From positions 1,302,001 to 1,366,000 of the forward strand of contig JAYKKR010000010.1 of NCBI GenBank assembly GCA_036971615.1: 64,000 nucleotides of DNA, in the 5' to 3' direction. Position numbers and translations under genes: made by a program. Below the pieces are notes generated by a model. The model saw only the letters and a list, made by a program, of their open reading frames with translations. It made no database searches and was not told the DNA's origin. Source of the stretch: Amyloporia xantha (Eukaryota; Basidiomycota; Agaricomycetes; Polyporales; Adustoporiaceae). Shown here piece after piece: positions 25,300 to 37,388 of the stretch (within the stretch, counting starts at the first letter, position 1; every line of letters starts with the position of its first letter).

Positions 25300-28200
25300 A
25301 TGTCGCGCGATAGACCACGAGGCACGGCATCTCCAAGAGAACCTGTACGAAGCTTGCCCTCGGAGCTGGATGCTGACTATGTGGATGAATCGTAAGTAGT
25401 TGTACCATTCGTCCTGCCCAGAGAGAAGGTATTTTATTAATGATGATGCATAGGCATATGCAAGCCTTCGCCGAGGCTTTGAGAACCGAAGACTTCGATC
25501 TCAATGATCAGGAATACGTCCCAGCTCCCAACTCCCCCATAGGCACGGCCACACCTCCCGAGCGCAGAGTTCGGAAGATATCTGCGCTTTCGGACTTTGC
25601 GCCGGTCAATTTGAAAGTGAAGAGGTGGGTCATACATGGGATCATCACTGACTGTAAGCTAATACTTCCTGAACCAAGGCGGAAGAAGGCTGGCAGTCAA
25701 TCCGCGAAGAGGCAGGAATGGCTATACATTCTAGTGCGATGGCCTCTACTCGTACGAGTCTCATCTTCTCACTGTTTGACCAATGTATTGAGTGCCTTTC
25801 CAGTGCCTGATATTTCTGATCATCGCGGTCCAATTCAGTATGTATGTCATGACTAGGCAATTGGTCAACGCGAAGGAATGGCTGTCGGCATGTAAGTGGC
25901 GTCCTTCAATACTGTGATCATTCCTCAAGTATTTCAGGGCGAGGTCGAAAGGGCGTTCTACGACAACGATTGCGCAGTGCCAAGACCTATCAGGTGCGTC
26001 GTACGCGTTTCTAGCTAATCGGAAGGCTCATACAGCGCCGTAGGAATGGAAAGATGCCGCATTGGTCCTAGACGAATACCTGCATTTTGACGAATGGAAG
26101 CATACAGATGAAGATTCCTTCTACGACTGGAGACTAGTGAGGAAGGTATGCATCAATTATTCACGTCCCTTCTACAATGCTGGACACCGTGTAACTAGGT
26201 TCGGAGATCATTGAGAACCCTAAGAGAGAGGAATGACGCACGTGGTCTTCTGGGAGTGTTGGAGACCTGCGTGCGCACGAATTTCGCTGGTGTTGAGTCA
26301 ACGCGGTAGGTGGTATTGTTATAGTGTCCATAGAGTTGCGTATTGACCACTACGCGCAGATTGTACAGTGAAGTACGTGCCGCATGTCTCACGCATAGAT
26401 ACGCAAAACTGACTGAAATTTTGGTCAGACTTTCTACGGAACAAAGGATTTGATTGAAGGTTAACACACTCTGTGCTTTTGTCATCCACTCATATTGACC
26501 AGCGTAAACAGATTATATATCAGAGGAAGAGAAGGCTCTTGAGTTCATCCGTCAATCGCCCGATGTATCCAATGAGGAGAAGAGGCGATTTTTCAAGATG
26601 GCCAATACAAATCTCGGTACTTCTGCTCTTTGTTTGTCAGGCGGTGCTTCATTCGGCTATTGCAAGTGATGGTTCTGTTACATCACTTAGCTTCTCTGAC
26701 TTTGTCTTTATGCAGATCACTTCGGAGTTGTGAAGGCCTTCCTGGATGCAGGCCTTCTTCCTCGTGTCGTTTCGGGCACTTCTGCTGGCGGCGTCGTAGC
26801 TGCTATGGTCTGCACGCGCACCGATTCAGAACTCAAACGTATGCTCGTGCCGGACTTGGCGAAACGCATAAGTGCATTTGAGGAGCCATATTCAGTGTGG
26901 ATAAAGCGCTTTCGGACGACCGGAGCAAGGTTCGACAGTCTGTTGTGGGCAAGAAAGGTCTGTTGTATTGATGCACACTCGGTCCGAAATTCACTGAATG
27001 CGCGTTTGATGCAGCTATGCTTCTTCACTCGCGGTTCTATGACCTTCCGAGAAGCATATATGCGCACAGGACGGATTCTGAACATCTCCGTCGTCCCTGC
27101 CGATCGCCACTCGTAAGTCAATTTCCTCGTTGACTGTGCAGATTCACTGAGCTAATAGACCTTTAGTCCGACTAAGCTGTTAAACTACATCACTGCTCCT
27201 GATACCTTGATCTGGAGCGCGCTCCTAGCCTCGGCAGCAGTGCCGGGAATTCTGAACCCTGTTGTATTAATGCAGAAACGCAAAGATGGCAGCATCGTTC
27301 CGTGGAATTGGGGCAGCAAGTTCAAGGACGGTTCTTTGAGGTACGGCCTGGTACTAAACTCGAGCTCCGCATTTTGCTAATTTGACCGACTTTACGAAGG
27401 GTGGACATTCCAGTTCAAGCTCTAAACCTGTACTTCAATGGTGATACAATAAATGTTGCTTGTAACGGCATGATTACTGACCCCGATAACTGTAGTTACG
27501 CATCCTATTGTCTCCCAAGTGAACCCACATGTGCATTTGTTCTTCTTCGCCCCACAAGGTTCAGCAGGAAAACCCGTGGCCTCATCGGAAGAACAAAGGT
27601 GAGCATAAACACTCAAGGAAGATCCTCGTCAGCTGACACGTTCTCAAGGATGGAGGGGAAATTTCCTTTTGTCTGCGGCGGAACAGTGGCTGAAGTTGGA
27701 ACTTACGAAGAACTTCAAGGTCAGATCACGTATAATTGTGCAGCATCGCAAGAAACTCACGTCGCTTGTGCAGCTGATCCGTGATCTCGATTTATTGCCG
27801 CAGTTATTGGGCCAAGACTGGTCTAGTGTGTTTTTACAACGTTTTGAAGGCAGTGTAACGTAAGTAGCAGATCATTTCCTCGTGTTGCCTCTTGCCCACG
27901 GCGTGTCCTTTGAACAGGATCTGGCCTCGTACCCGATTCATGGTACGTACTTTCTCAGACCTGAGCTCTACCATCATTAACGCAGCGATCTACAGGATTG
28001 GGTCCACATACTTAGTGACCCTGATGAGACGGAGCTGGAGAGGATGATGCATGTCGGTCAGCTGGTTACTTGGCCCAAGGTAAGCTGTAAATCGCATCAC
28101 CGTTTCCTAGCATAACGTGACGAGTGACGACAATTTCCAGTTGCATATGATCGAGAATCGGTCTCGTTTGGAGAAGCAAATATTCCTTGGCCGACAAGCT

Positions 28201-28908
28201 GTTCGGAGAGCCATGCAGACTCGGCAGGATAGATCTTCGCAGAAGATCGAGGCACAGCCTCAGGAGCGAATCCCTGCACCCAACACTGGAACCAAATTAC
28301 CGATTAGTTCGAGCCTAGTCGCACCGTCCCTCTCAGAGGCTCCCCTGCCTATGGATACTGATGCTGAAGCAGCATATATGAAGGGTACCCGGGATAACGA
28401 CTATCGGACAGAAGGAGCAGCGGTGAATGGACCGTCCTCTTCCATGGCAGGTGGCAGCAATCAAGACGTTGGTCGCTCATCCACGAGACGGCGTCAAAGG
28501 CTGACGAATGTCACGAACCGAGGCGAGAAAGAAGGAGCTCCAACGCCAGATCCCCCGCCACCACCACCACCACCACCTAAAGACACCGGAAGACATCTCG
28601 CGCAATCTATCGCACAACACGCTCCTTCCACTCATTCCAATCCAGTCGACTTCTTCCGGCGGCTTGGGAATGGATCTTTTGTAGGATCGTTCTCGCCCTT
28701 CGGCTCCCTTCGCCGAAATAGCAAGCAATCCATGTCAGAAGCACAGGATGACGGAGGCGCAGAACCGCAATGGTCAGGAGACAGTTCATCTGATGACGAC
28801 GATCTTTCTGTCATATCTCGCAGACAGCGTCATCCGTCGGTGTATGACCTTCGGTCAGACTTGGAAAGGAGGTTCCCCAGCATGGAGGGCGAGGACGAAT
28901 ATCATTAA
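25300..28908 (+). CDS. patatin-type triacylglycerol lipase (Tgl3/4/5 family), one apparent frameshift
   Basis: Twenty exons encode about 857 aa. A membrane hairpin (RWPLLCLIFLIIAVQFSMYV) comes early, followed by DUF3336-like helices and the patatin domain: oxyanion loop SGGASFGYYHFG, nucleophile elbow GTSAGG and the Asp in KFKDGSLR. Family-typical segments are PIVSQVNPHVHLFFFAPQG and LLGQDWSSVFLQRFEGSVT. The C-terminus is disordered, with a nine-proline run and acidic Ser clusters. These enzymes hydrolyse triacylglycerol at lipid droplets. A 13-nt exon (26360-26372) encodes LYSE, and intron 26662-26715 is GC-AG. At exon 27496-27598 the frame fails by one base: dropping one C at 27580-27581 restores a family-like VAHRKNKGWRGNF, so an insertion there is likely. 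Confidence 0.9.
26662..26715 (+). other. GC-AG intron in the lipase gene
   Basis: The donor reads T|GCAAGT and the acceptor TGCAG|A. Only this choice joins SFGY to YHFGVV in frame, restoring the patatin oxyanion loop. The rest of the donor (AAGT) matches consensus well, as is usual for GC donors. Confidence 0.75.
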
Positions 28909-29757
28909 TGAGATTGAATTGGATGCCACACAATTTGCTTGGAATACCATGGTTTGACGGAATACCCATGGATTTAATCTGTTGTACTCTCATTTGGTAA
29001 TATGTCAATAGTTATAGGTGTAGTCTTCTGCGCCTTGTAATATCTGTAGTGTTCTCCCTAATGTTATCTATCATTATCTCCTAAGTTGGAACGACCATGG
29101 CCACAAAGCGAGTAAACTCCTGCAATTACCTGAATTTGTACGGATTAAATAATCGGACGATCATCGTCCCTTGGACTTGTCAACAGTTGGCTCCACGGTG
29201 TCCTCCGGCTGGGCGTGTCTCCGTCTAGTCGAGCGGTGAATTGGTGGGAGTCAGTTACAAGAGATCCACCGACATGAGGCTTATAAAATAGTGCATCTCC
29301 GTTCGATATGCGCATTGCCAAGTGCTCGTGTATTCCCTCTTATTTGAGAAGGCTGATTGATCATGGGAATAATGACGCATATGCCAAGGAGGACGGTCCT
29401 TCTCGAGCTCAATTTGTTCCGAAGACCATTAACTCGGTGTTTGATGAGCCTGAGGCGCAGAAAATGAAGCTATCCGCGGGGTCAACCTGTTGTATCACCT
29501 AATGTGGACGTTTGCGGCGTGGACTGAGTTCTCAACAGCGGTCACCGGTCTGAAACAATCTAGAAATTGATCATATCTATTACGAGCTCTTCGGAGGGAG
29601 TGCTTGTACAGTATGAACTGCGAGAACCCAACGCTAGAGTCGGATGTCCTATGCATCGTCGAAACGTCAAGGCGACGGATGCAATGCCCGTAAGACAAAC
29701 ATCCCAACAATCATAGCGGCAATATCAAACGCACCAAACACGCACGCAGCGGGGCAT
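28909..29757. other. intergenic between lipase and cerato-platanin 3' ends
   Basis: Both neighbouring genes end here, so this is a convergent interval. I see no gene, RNA or repeat of note. Confidence 0.5.
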
Positions 29758-30171
29758 TTACAACGCACAGACAGAGGCGTTGACCTGGGTAGCTGTCGCC
29801 TGGACACTGTATAACTGGAATGCCTTGTGGTCGGTCAAATCATTCGCAGCGGTCATGGATATGACGAATCCGTCATCCGTGTGGTTGATAGCCATGACAG
29901 CGACCTTCCAGGTCTCGTACTGGAGCTCCCAGCATGTGCCGCACTCCGCTGTCGAGATGTCTATGGCTGCAGCAGCTCCGATGTATGGAAATGAAGGGAG
30001 CGATCCGAACGTCGAATATGGGGGGTCGAGGGCAGCAGCACAGGTTACGGTGTCCATCGAGACAGATGAATCGTCGTAGATTGTATCCCACGTCACATTG
30101 ACTGTGGTTTGGGCATAAACAATAGGGGCGATATAAATCGCGAGGGAGGCGGCGAGTGTAGTGAGTTTCAT
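29758..30171 (-). CDS. cerato-platanin family secreted protein
   Basis: A single exon of 137 aa with a clear signal peptide (MKLTTLAASLAIYIAPIVYA, cut near AQT). The mature part follows the family pattern: VTWDTIYDDSSVSMDTVTC, TFGSLPSFPYIG, CGTCWEL, and DATAVQV-like ATATQVNASVC near the end. The four conserved cysteines for two disulphides are present. Cerato-platanins are small expansin-like beta-barrel proteins of fungal walls and culture fluid; several act as elicitors on plants or loosen polysaccharides. The codon use is ordinary. The upstream in-frame ATG at 30234 would hide the signal peptide, so 30171 is preferred. Confidence 0.93.
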   Translation of the reverse strand: MKLTTLAASLAIYIAPIVYAQTTVNVTWDTIYDDSSVSMDTVTCAAALDPPYSTFGSLPSFPYIGAAAAIDISTAECGTCWELQYETWKVAVMAINHTDDGFVISMTAANDLTDHKAFQLYSVQATATQVNASVCAL

Positions 30172-31933
30172 AGAGTTGCTGCAATTATCACCGATCCCAA
30201 GTTGCGTGCGATAGGAGAGGCGTTTTGTAGACATGATGGTAGAGCAGCCCCTTTATATACATCCGGCTTCGTATTGCATACATACGCGCTCCGAGAAGAG
30301 TCGGACGGTCCTGGAGATGTTAGACTGACTAGATTGTCAGAGACTCACAGTAGACGCCAATAAGTACCGGTTGTGATTGAGATGAATAGCTACAGGGGGG
30401 ACTTCAGTAAGGTCTAGGACAAAAATATCGGGTCTCGTGAGAGCGGTAGTTCGCTTCAAGAGCGCATATAGTCACAAATACGGGCAGGGGTGGCCGTGTC
30501 GACGGAGCTGAGGAGAGTATGACAACTATCATAGCTCCTGGATAGAAAAAAGACGGAGAGGACAGGCGAGGTGGGAACACAAGCAATGCAGTGGATCTGC
30601 ACCGGTGGGTGAGCGGTGGTAAGGAGAGCGATCAGACACGCTAGCCGAAACAGGAAGATCTTGCGAAACATTCAGAATCTCCCACACGGAGAGGGCTAGG
30701 TGCAGGGAGCCCAGCAACTTCAGCGTCATATAAAAATATTTAAATGTATAGCTTTGAGACGCTAGATACTCCCCGTCTTGTAGGCATCCATGCCCTCAAG
30801 CTTAAAATTTATAGGCTTTCATAGTTTGTAGCGTCGCGGTCGTCACTTCCTCGGAGTTCTGAAGCTGGCATTCGATAGAGCAGGACATCCTCTGCAGACC
30901 CTTTCGTGTTACGATACTTCTCGACAGGGCTCATACCGGTGAGGTAAAATCGTAGCGGATGGACCTAGGGGATAATCTATGAAGTCAGAATATCTCCAGG
31001 CATCTTGCGGTCGAGCAGGAGTGACTATCCAATATGCAACACAATGCAACTTCATGGGACCCTCAGAGGACTTGGTCCAACGGCACTCACTATCATTTAA
31101 AATGTTGCCCGCAAGCTCATGTTGGCAGCCAGCGGCAGTTGACGGGGTGTTGCGTCCGTGCAGTCGACCTCCCATGGGGATACGTCCCGGTCAGGAAAAT
31201 GGGCTTGTTAAGGCTATGAGCCTACAAGGCGCGTTTTAAAGAAAATATGTAGTCGGTAAAGAATAAGTACGCCAGTGGTATGCCGAGTACGCGGATGAAT
31301 TCTGCGGTACTGCGTGGGATTCGTGCACGCGATGCGACGAAAGCGCTTAGCTACATTGACACGCCAGATTAGGAAGGTCTTGTAGAATGACCTGTCTTCA
31401 GGTTGTCTCCAGCTGACCACAATGATTGACCTGGGGCATGTTAGTAGTGACCCCTGGCGGGAATGAAGTGTGTCGGATTCACACCACTACATTATCGGCA
31501 AAGAGAATTCTGTAATTGCTTTCATGGTGAATACTGCCACAACAGTTCTCGTAACAGCAGAGGACAAGAATAAAGTAAGATACGATTATAAATGACATAA
31601 AGCAGCGAAAGGAAAGGAGCTTCTGAGTCGACAGGCGGTTACACTAGGTCAGCATTGAACAATAACGACATAACGACGGAAAAGGTGAACAAAGACACCG
31701 ATGTGCAAAGAACGAACCAGAAAAATATAGCGGCTTGTAAATGTCCGACAAACCGAGATAATTCGTGAGAGGAGGCAGATGCGTAGATGAGGTCATGATG
31801 AGTGTCGTAAAACGGAAAATATGCGTAAGGGTGACATGTCAGTATCGACCAGTTCACATGACGGTGACATATTGTTCAATATCGGCCTTCACAACCGCGG
31901 CCATTGCACGTCGAAATGGACGCTGTGAGGCAT
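30172..31933. other. gene-poor intergenic stretch
   Basis: About 1.8 kb with only scattered short ORFs on both strands. None has a family motif or a convincing splice chain. The left end holds the cerato-platanin promoter and the right end the 3' flank of the GCK kinase gene. Confidence 0.5.
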
Positions 31934-34294
31934 TTAGAGTATACTTGGCCACTTGAGCCGCAGGCCCTCGAGCCAGCGCATATAGAGCAGCTCGGAAATG
32001 GGCGATTTACGCGTGGGCGAGCCCGCCTCCGCCCGTTCCTCGGGCGACGGTACGGGAGAGGAGGATGAAGGCAAGCCCGAAATTTCCTCTTCCTCGGTGA
32101 CGACGAGGCCCTTCGCTGTCATCTCGCTTTTGCGGATGATCCGCCTGTGTGGGAAGAGACCCCGCGCCGTTTGTATGTGCTGACGCACTGCAGAATTCCT
32201 AGACACACAAGGGATAAGTTGTCGGTATGGACGATGAAAAGAGAGGACGTACTCGTTGATGCCCGAAAGCAAATCGAGAATAAGATTATATGCGAGCTCT
32301 GGGTTCACATCCCTCAGCTCCTCGAAGCCTCTTGAGATCATGCTCAATGATTCGATCTCTCGCGCATCCATATCGTCTCTCGTCACCTAGAAGTAGCACA
32401 GTGCAAATGATGAGCTTGCTTCTCGACAATCGTATGCCACTGCACTCACGTTCGACAATAATGGCAGCATCACCTCGTCAACAAGGCTCCTCCCCGCCTT
32501 CTGCGCATCACTCGCAGTCCTCCTATGCTGCGACTTCGTGCCCTGTGGCGACGACGGCGCCGACGTGCTTCCCTCCCGACTCCGCGCCGTCCCGACATAC
32601 TCCTCCGACATCCTCAACGACCGTATGGTATCCACCTTCTTCACCGGCCGGATCGTATCCACGCCGTTCCCCAGATCCGCCTCCCCGAGCACCGTCCCAC
32701 TGCTCAAATTATTCCGCGCCTGGAACGACGCCCTCCTCGTTGATCGCATCGACCCACTGTATGCCGGTGGCGGCTCCGACGTCTCCAGCGGCTGCAGGGG
32801 TGTCGGCGGGCCTCCGCTCCCCACTGTCTCCTCCGACGCGCTATCCGTCAACGCCGGTACGTCCTTCTCATCCGTCGGCGAAGACACCGGCAACTGCCGG
32901 ATGATCACCGTCGAATGCTGCGCGCCTGCGTTCATCCCCAGCGCCGGGCCCGCCATGGGCACGTCGCTCCCTTTCGTCGTCGCCGCAGTCGTGTCGATCG
33001 AACTGTCCGGGTACACCGATGCGTCGTCATCTTCGTAGTCTTCGTCCGGGATCGATCCCGGCGGCAAGATGTCCTTTGCCATGCTCCGGAGGGAGCCCAT
33101 GGCGGAGGACGTACGGATCGTGTCGAAAGACCAGTCGCTCCGGAGGGTCCCGTCCCACGCCCCGCTGTTGCGTACCGACGCCTGGTACATCTGCGGGCCT
33201 TTCCCTGGCGCACGGGCGCGGTAATCCTGGTACCGCTCAATGAGCTCGGTGAGATATGACGTCTTGCGCGCGTTCTTAATGAACCTGTGCTGCAGCAGCT
33301 CCTTCGCCGTCGGCCGCTTCAGGGTACATCAGCGATGCACAGGCGTCGAACCGACAGAACACTCACCGAATGCGGCTCCTTCGTCAAGCACTGCGCTACA
33401 AAGTCCTTGAATGCGACCGAGAACGCACCCTCCAAAACAGGCGGCTTCGCTTTTGGAATCAAAAACAGCACGCGCATCGGGTGGTATTCCGCCAGTGGTG
33501 GTTCGCCCTTCGCCATCTCAATCGCTGTGATTCCCAAGCTCCAGATATCTGCCTTTGCATCGTATCCTGCCTGCCTGATCACCTCCGGAGCCATCCAGAA
33601 CGGTGTCCCCACAAACGTATGTCGCAACGTGCTCGTCAACTGCGCCGCGACACCGAAATCCGCGAGCTTGACCTTCCCCGACGCGGAGAGGAGTACGTTC
33701 GCCGCCTTAATATCGCGGTGGATGGTGCCTTCACAGTGTAAATACTCAAGCCCCTGCAGCAGCTCCTTGCATATAACTGCAATGTGCGCTTCTGAGAACA
33801 CACCCGGCTTCAACAGGTCCAAGCACGACCCGCCCGCGAGATACTCCATGACGATCCACAACTTGTACGCAACGACGAACGAGCCATAGTACCGCGTCAC
33901 GTACTCCGAGTCGAACTGCGCCAGGTTTGCAATTTCTTGCTGAATCTCTGAGATGTCGTCGTCCGAGTCTTCCAGATCTATGTGTCCGCCGTGATTAGTG
34001 GACGCCTACCCAGTAGGCTGCTGCATGCTCACCGATCTGCTTGATGGCGACGATCTGCTTGGTCTCGTTGTGCATGGCCTTGTACACCGTCCCAAAGCTG
34101 CCCGTCCCGAGCTTCTCCAGTAACGTGTACTGGCTCGCGGGGTTGCTGCTCGGGATGGGGTACGGCTCCTGGGTGCGTTTGACCGGAGAGGCCGGCGGGG
34201 ACTTGGTCAGTTGTCTGGGCTGAGAACCATGTCCGTGGTCAGAAATGCTCGCTTTTCGCAGTAGCCGGGAACCTGAAGAGACGACGCGCTGCAT
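31934..34294 (-). CDS. GCK/Ste20-type serine/threonine kinase (GCK-III like; Sid1/Nak1/Don3 group)
   Basis: Five exons (34033-34294, 33367-33977, 32450-33316, 32253-32386, 31934-32198) give 712 aa in phase. The kinase domain is N-terminal: [18 protein letters not shown], the ATP lysine in [28 protein letters not shown] and [13 protein letters not shown] long Ser/Thr/Pro-rich linker follows, and then a short helical C-terminal region ([18 protein letters not shown]) before another acidic stretch. GCK-III kinases in fungi act in septation or morphogenesis upstream of NDR kinases; an NDR kinase gene is in this window, although not adjacent. The subgroup is inferred from architecture. Confidence 0.9.
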
Positions 34295-35372
34295 GGTGGG
34301 CGACGCGGAGAGCAGCGGGCGTCGTTACGCTTCACTCGTCGCAGCACTATGTCCGTGACACTGTAGCTGCAGCACACACGTGGAGCCCCATGAGGGCGTG
34401 CAGAGAACGAAGACGCCGCACCACTCATGACTCTATCTGCGACACGCGCTGGGCCAGAACCCAACGGACATGAGGAATGGCTTACCATGTTCATCAGTGT
34501 CGTCGATAAGATTCGTTAGAAAGGCGTGAAGAGATGCCGGAAAAGCAATGGACGGTACAAATCAGAGTTCTCTGCGCGGTGGTGAGCGAAGATGCCAGGC
34601 GTAGTATGGTGATGGCCGCGGCGAGGCTGCTGATCGGTTAGAGAAGCCGAGGCTTCTCGGTGGTCGCTATGAAGTGGCCGCCAACGCTGTTGGGGACGAC
34701 GGCGAGAGGGTGTCCGAGGACGTTGTGGACGGTGACAAGGAGTGGAGAGGACGAGCCTGAGAGCGCGTCGACGGAGGCAGCGGTGATGACGTCCGGCCGT
34801 GGACAAGACTGATCGTAGCGCCCGATCTCACAATGCACATGGGCCCGGTGGCGGCTCCCGAGCCCCTGTCACTTGCCCTCAGCTGTTCCTTTTCCTCCTG
34901 TCCTCCCCTTGGGGCCCTTTCTACCGCTAATCAAGCACTCCCGCTGTCAGCATATTCATCATCATGCTCGTCAGCAAGACAGTCGTCGCTCTTGTCATCG
35001 GCAAGGCTCTTCCAACTGGCGCCGAGCGTGATAAACTATGAGCATGCTCTAACAGGTCTAGCACACTGACTGCATGCGCTTTCACACGTCTAGCTTTTAC
35101 CCAACTCAGGATGAATGTTGCGAAGAGTGCAGAATGGAAGACGCCATCTACAACCGCGTAGTGTCTAGACACGCCCAAGGCGTTCCGTGTCTCCGGGCAA
35201 CCGTCCCAGCTAGATGTGTAATTATCCCGAGGTCGGACAGAAGGACGTGCGCATGAGAATATGGCATAGCATGGCATGTCGAGTTGGTAGTGGCGTACGG
35301 CATACACAGAAAAGAATAAAGTCAAAGCAATCACCCGCTCCGCGACCCTCCTCATCGGACACCATCAGGCAC
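34295..35372. other. intergenic with unresolved minus-strand coding-like pieces
   Basis: On the minus strand, about 35025-34930 reads as an acidic C-terminus (WKSLADDKSDDCLADEHDDE ... stop) and 34810-34638 as a GC-rich coding-like exon ending EKPRLL and a stop. Their splice connection and start could not be worked out. The left end should hold the kinase promoter. Confidence 0.3.
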
Positions 35373-35941
35373 TTATGCCTTCACTGCGTATTTCCTCAGC
35401 GGGAAGTGGATCTCCCTCTTGCGCTGCTTGAGGGTCTTCAGCGATTTCTCGTGCTGCACGTAGAGATAAACATTCATTAGATCCAATACTATCAGTGTGA
35501 AATAACAAACACGCACGGGTGTGAGTCGTCGTCTGATAGCCCGCGTTTTCTTCGGTCGCAGGTCGAGGGGCATGTACTTCTTGTTCTTGTAGAACTCGCG
35601 CAGGTTTTGCCGTGCCTTTTGGTTCATGACAGTCATCACTCGTGCGATCGACTTGCGCACAGTGTTGCTAGTGAGACGGAAGTTTCCATCTTGCGGTCAA
35701 CATCGCGCGGCGGCACAGCACACGACTAACTCACATCTTCGTCAGCTTCGCCGCGGAACCGCCAGCAATTTTCTGCACCCGGAGGGTCAAGAGCTCAGTC
35801 TTGAGCTCCACAAGTTGCTTCGACAAGTCATTCTTCGACCTGATCAACGGCAGCAATGGTTCGATTAACAACCTAGTCGCGAAACTTCAAGCACGCAACT
35901 TACTTGGACTGGAGCTCGTACGCCTTGACCTTGTTGGGCAT
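35373..35941 (-). CDS. RPL35: 60S ribosomal protein L35 (uL29)
   Basis: Four exons (35904-35941, 35735-35839, 35517-35667, 35373-35453) give 124 aa in phase, the usual length. The sequence [18 protein letters not shown], then [32 protein letters not shown] and [16 protein letters not shown] is diagnostic for eukaryotic uL29. It sits near the exit of the peptide tunnel of the large subunit and is a docking point for SRP and chaperones. Confidence 0.97.
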
Positions 35942-36602
35942 CTTGGTAAAGTCTAGCAGAACAGAGCGCAATCAACATGGGGTCCTTCCATAGGTGCCAG
36001 AGAGCGGAGAAAAACAGCCAGAAGCATCGGGGGAAGCGTCTCGCGCTGTTCAGTGACATCGCAGACCTCCCAGAAACGCTCCGAGACAAGAGAACTGAGG
36101 ATATTTACCTTGAGGGGTGTCGTAGAGGATATGCGCACCGAGCTTGGAATGGCCAGAAGAGCGTGGGACCGCGTGATGGTGTACTACCCAGTTCCTGCAG
36201 CCACAGTTCCCACGATTATTTTGTTACCCGATATGGTAGATCCGCCGCTACAAACACCGTTCAACTCTCAGCTCCTGGAGTCCGTCCCTCGGATTGCGAC
36301 CGTCGTGTACACGTTCGAGCATCGATATGTGCTGGCAATGCTGCAGATTGCAATGCGCCTGCCGTGCGAGATTGAAGGCAGAAATGCAACGTCTCGGTCA
36401 CTGCACTGGCCTTGCGTCATAACTAAAGTCTCGGGGCTTGGGGCGTCTGATTTCGTGGCCTGGCGTGGCCATGATCCTTCCTGCCTTTGTTCGCCTCGAC
36501 AGATGCGCTCACCTATAAGATCCCCTTGATTACCCCCGCCGCTTCGCACTATTCCCTCCGCATCGCCACATCATCGACTCTCTGCCCTCTCTCTCTCGCT
36601 TC
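35942..36602. other. intergenic, divergent promoter region
   Basis: This separates the starts of RPL35 and the next gene. Overlapping ORFs are open on the plus strand (about 35977-36529) but without motifs; I treat them as chance. The DNA just left of 36603 is rich in C/T, common before fungal starts. Confidence 0.5.
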
Positions 36603-37166
36603 ATGCAAAAAATTTCCATGTCGCAAACGACGTATCCCCCCGGCCAGAGCCTGCGCGACCTGCTCTACCTCTTCCCACACGTCGAAGATGACACGATGGA
36701 CGCCATCCTCAACCATACCCTGCCACCTTCCGACATCTACAAGCTCGACTCGCGGCGCATCCTCGAGGCGCAATGGGACCTCGCCGACACGTCCCTAGGC
36801 TCTCTCGAGGACAGCGCCACGACCGATCTCCATGTCCAGCCCGTTGCCACGGACGTGTTCAAAACCCTCGATTCATTACTGGTCCCTCTGAACTCTTATT
36901 TTTCCATCCTCACACTGCACGGGCTTGCGCGTGGCCAGCCGACGATGCTTCCGTATTATTTCTTCCGGTACAGCAGCCACCTCGTGAAGATCTCCAGTCA
37001 GTACGATTGGCCGGCAGTCCTTGCGTATCACCTTGCGTTCTACCTGCGGAGGTGTAAAGAAATGCGGGTAGGGGATTACGCAGGATGGGGGAAGGCGGAC
37101 GTGGATCTGATGGAGCAGTTTCTTATGCCACACCAGAAGAATAAGGTCGTGTACTCGCGGTGCTAG
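36603..37166 (+). CDS. uncharacterised intronless protein of 187 aa
   Basis: A single open exon with good codon use. The N-terminal half is Leu/Asp-rich; the C-terminal half has a well-formed helical segment (RYSSHLVKISSQYDWPAV, then AFYLRRCKEM and DYAGWGKADVDLMEQFLM). This second part reminds me of a motif found in Agaricomycete genome-expanded proteins linked to retroelement Gag-like regions, but that is an impression only. No protease, reverse transcriptase, repeat ends or poly-A tail lies nearby. ATG 36618 is an alternative start. Confidence 0.6.
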   Translation: MQKISMSQTTYPPGQSLRDLLYLFPHVEDDTMDAILNHTLPPSDIYKLDSRRILEAQWDLADTSLGSLEDSATTDLHVQPVATDVFKTLDSLLVPLNSYFSILTLHGLARGQPTMLPYYFFRYSSHLVKISSQYDWPAVLAYHLAFYLRRCKEMRVGDYAGWGKADVDLMEQFLMPHQKNKVVYSRC

Positions 37167-37388
37167 CATGCGCATGTACTAGGTACTGATATAAATCTCA
37201 ATTCTCAGTCTCGGAAACTCGGATGGAAGAAGTAAAAGATGGCAAGCTCTGAGCTGCCTCCGCTCCAAAAGATCACTAGACTACAACAGTACGACCACAC
37301 ACTCGTAATACATATCGTCTTGATAGTGATACATAGATGTTCCTTTGCAGATTCCACAGCTTGGATATGTAGCCAGATATAGATCAGA

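Noticed and set aside
35977..36529. Overlapping plus-strand ORFs of 130-158 codons between RPL35 and the next gene
   Set aside because: No family motif, no splice context, ATG-independent overlap in two frames, and the position fits a divergent promoter region.
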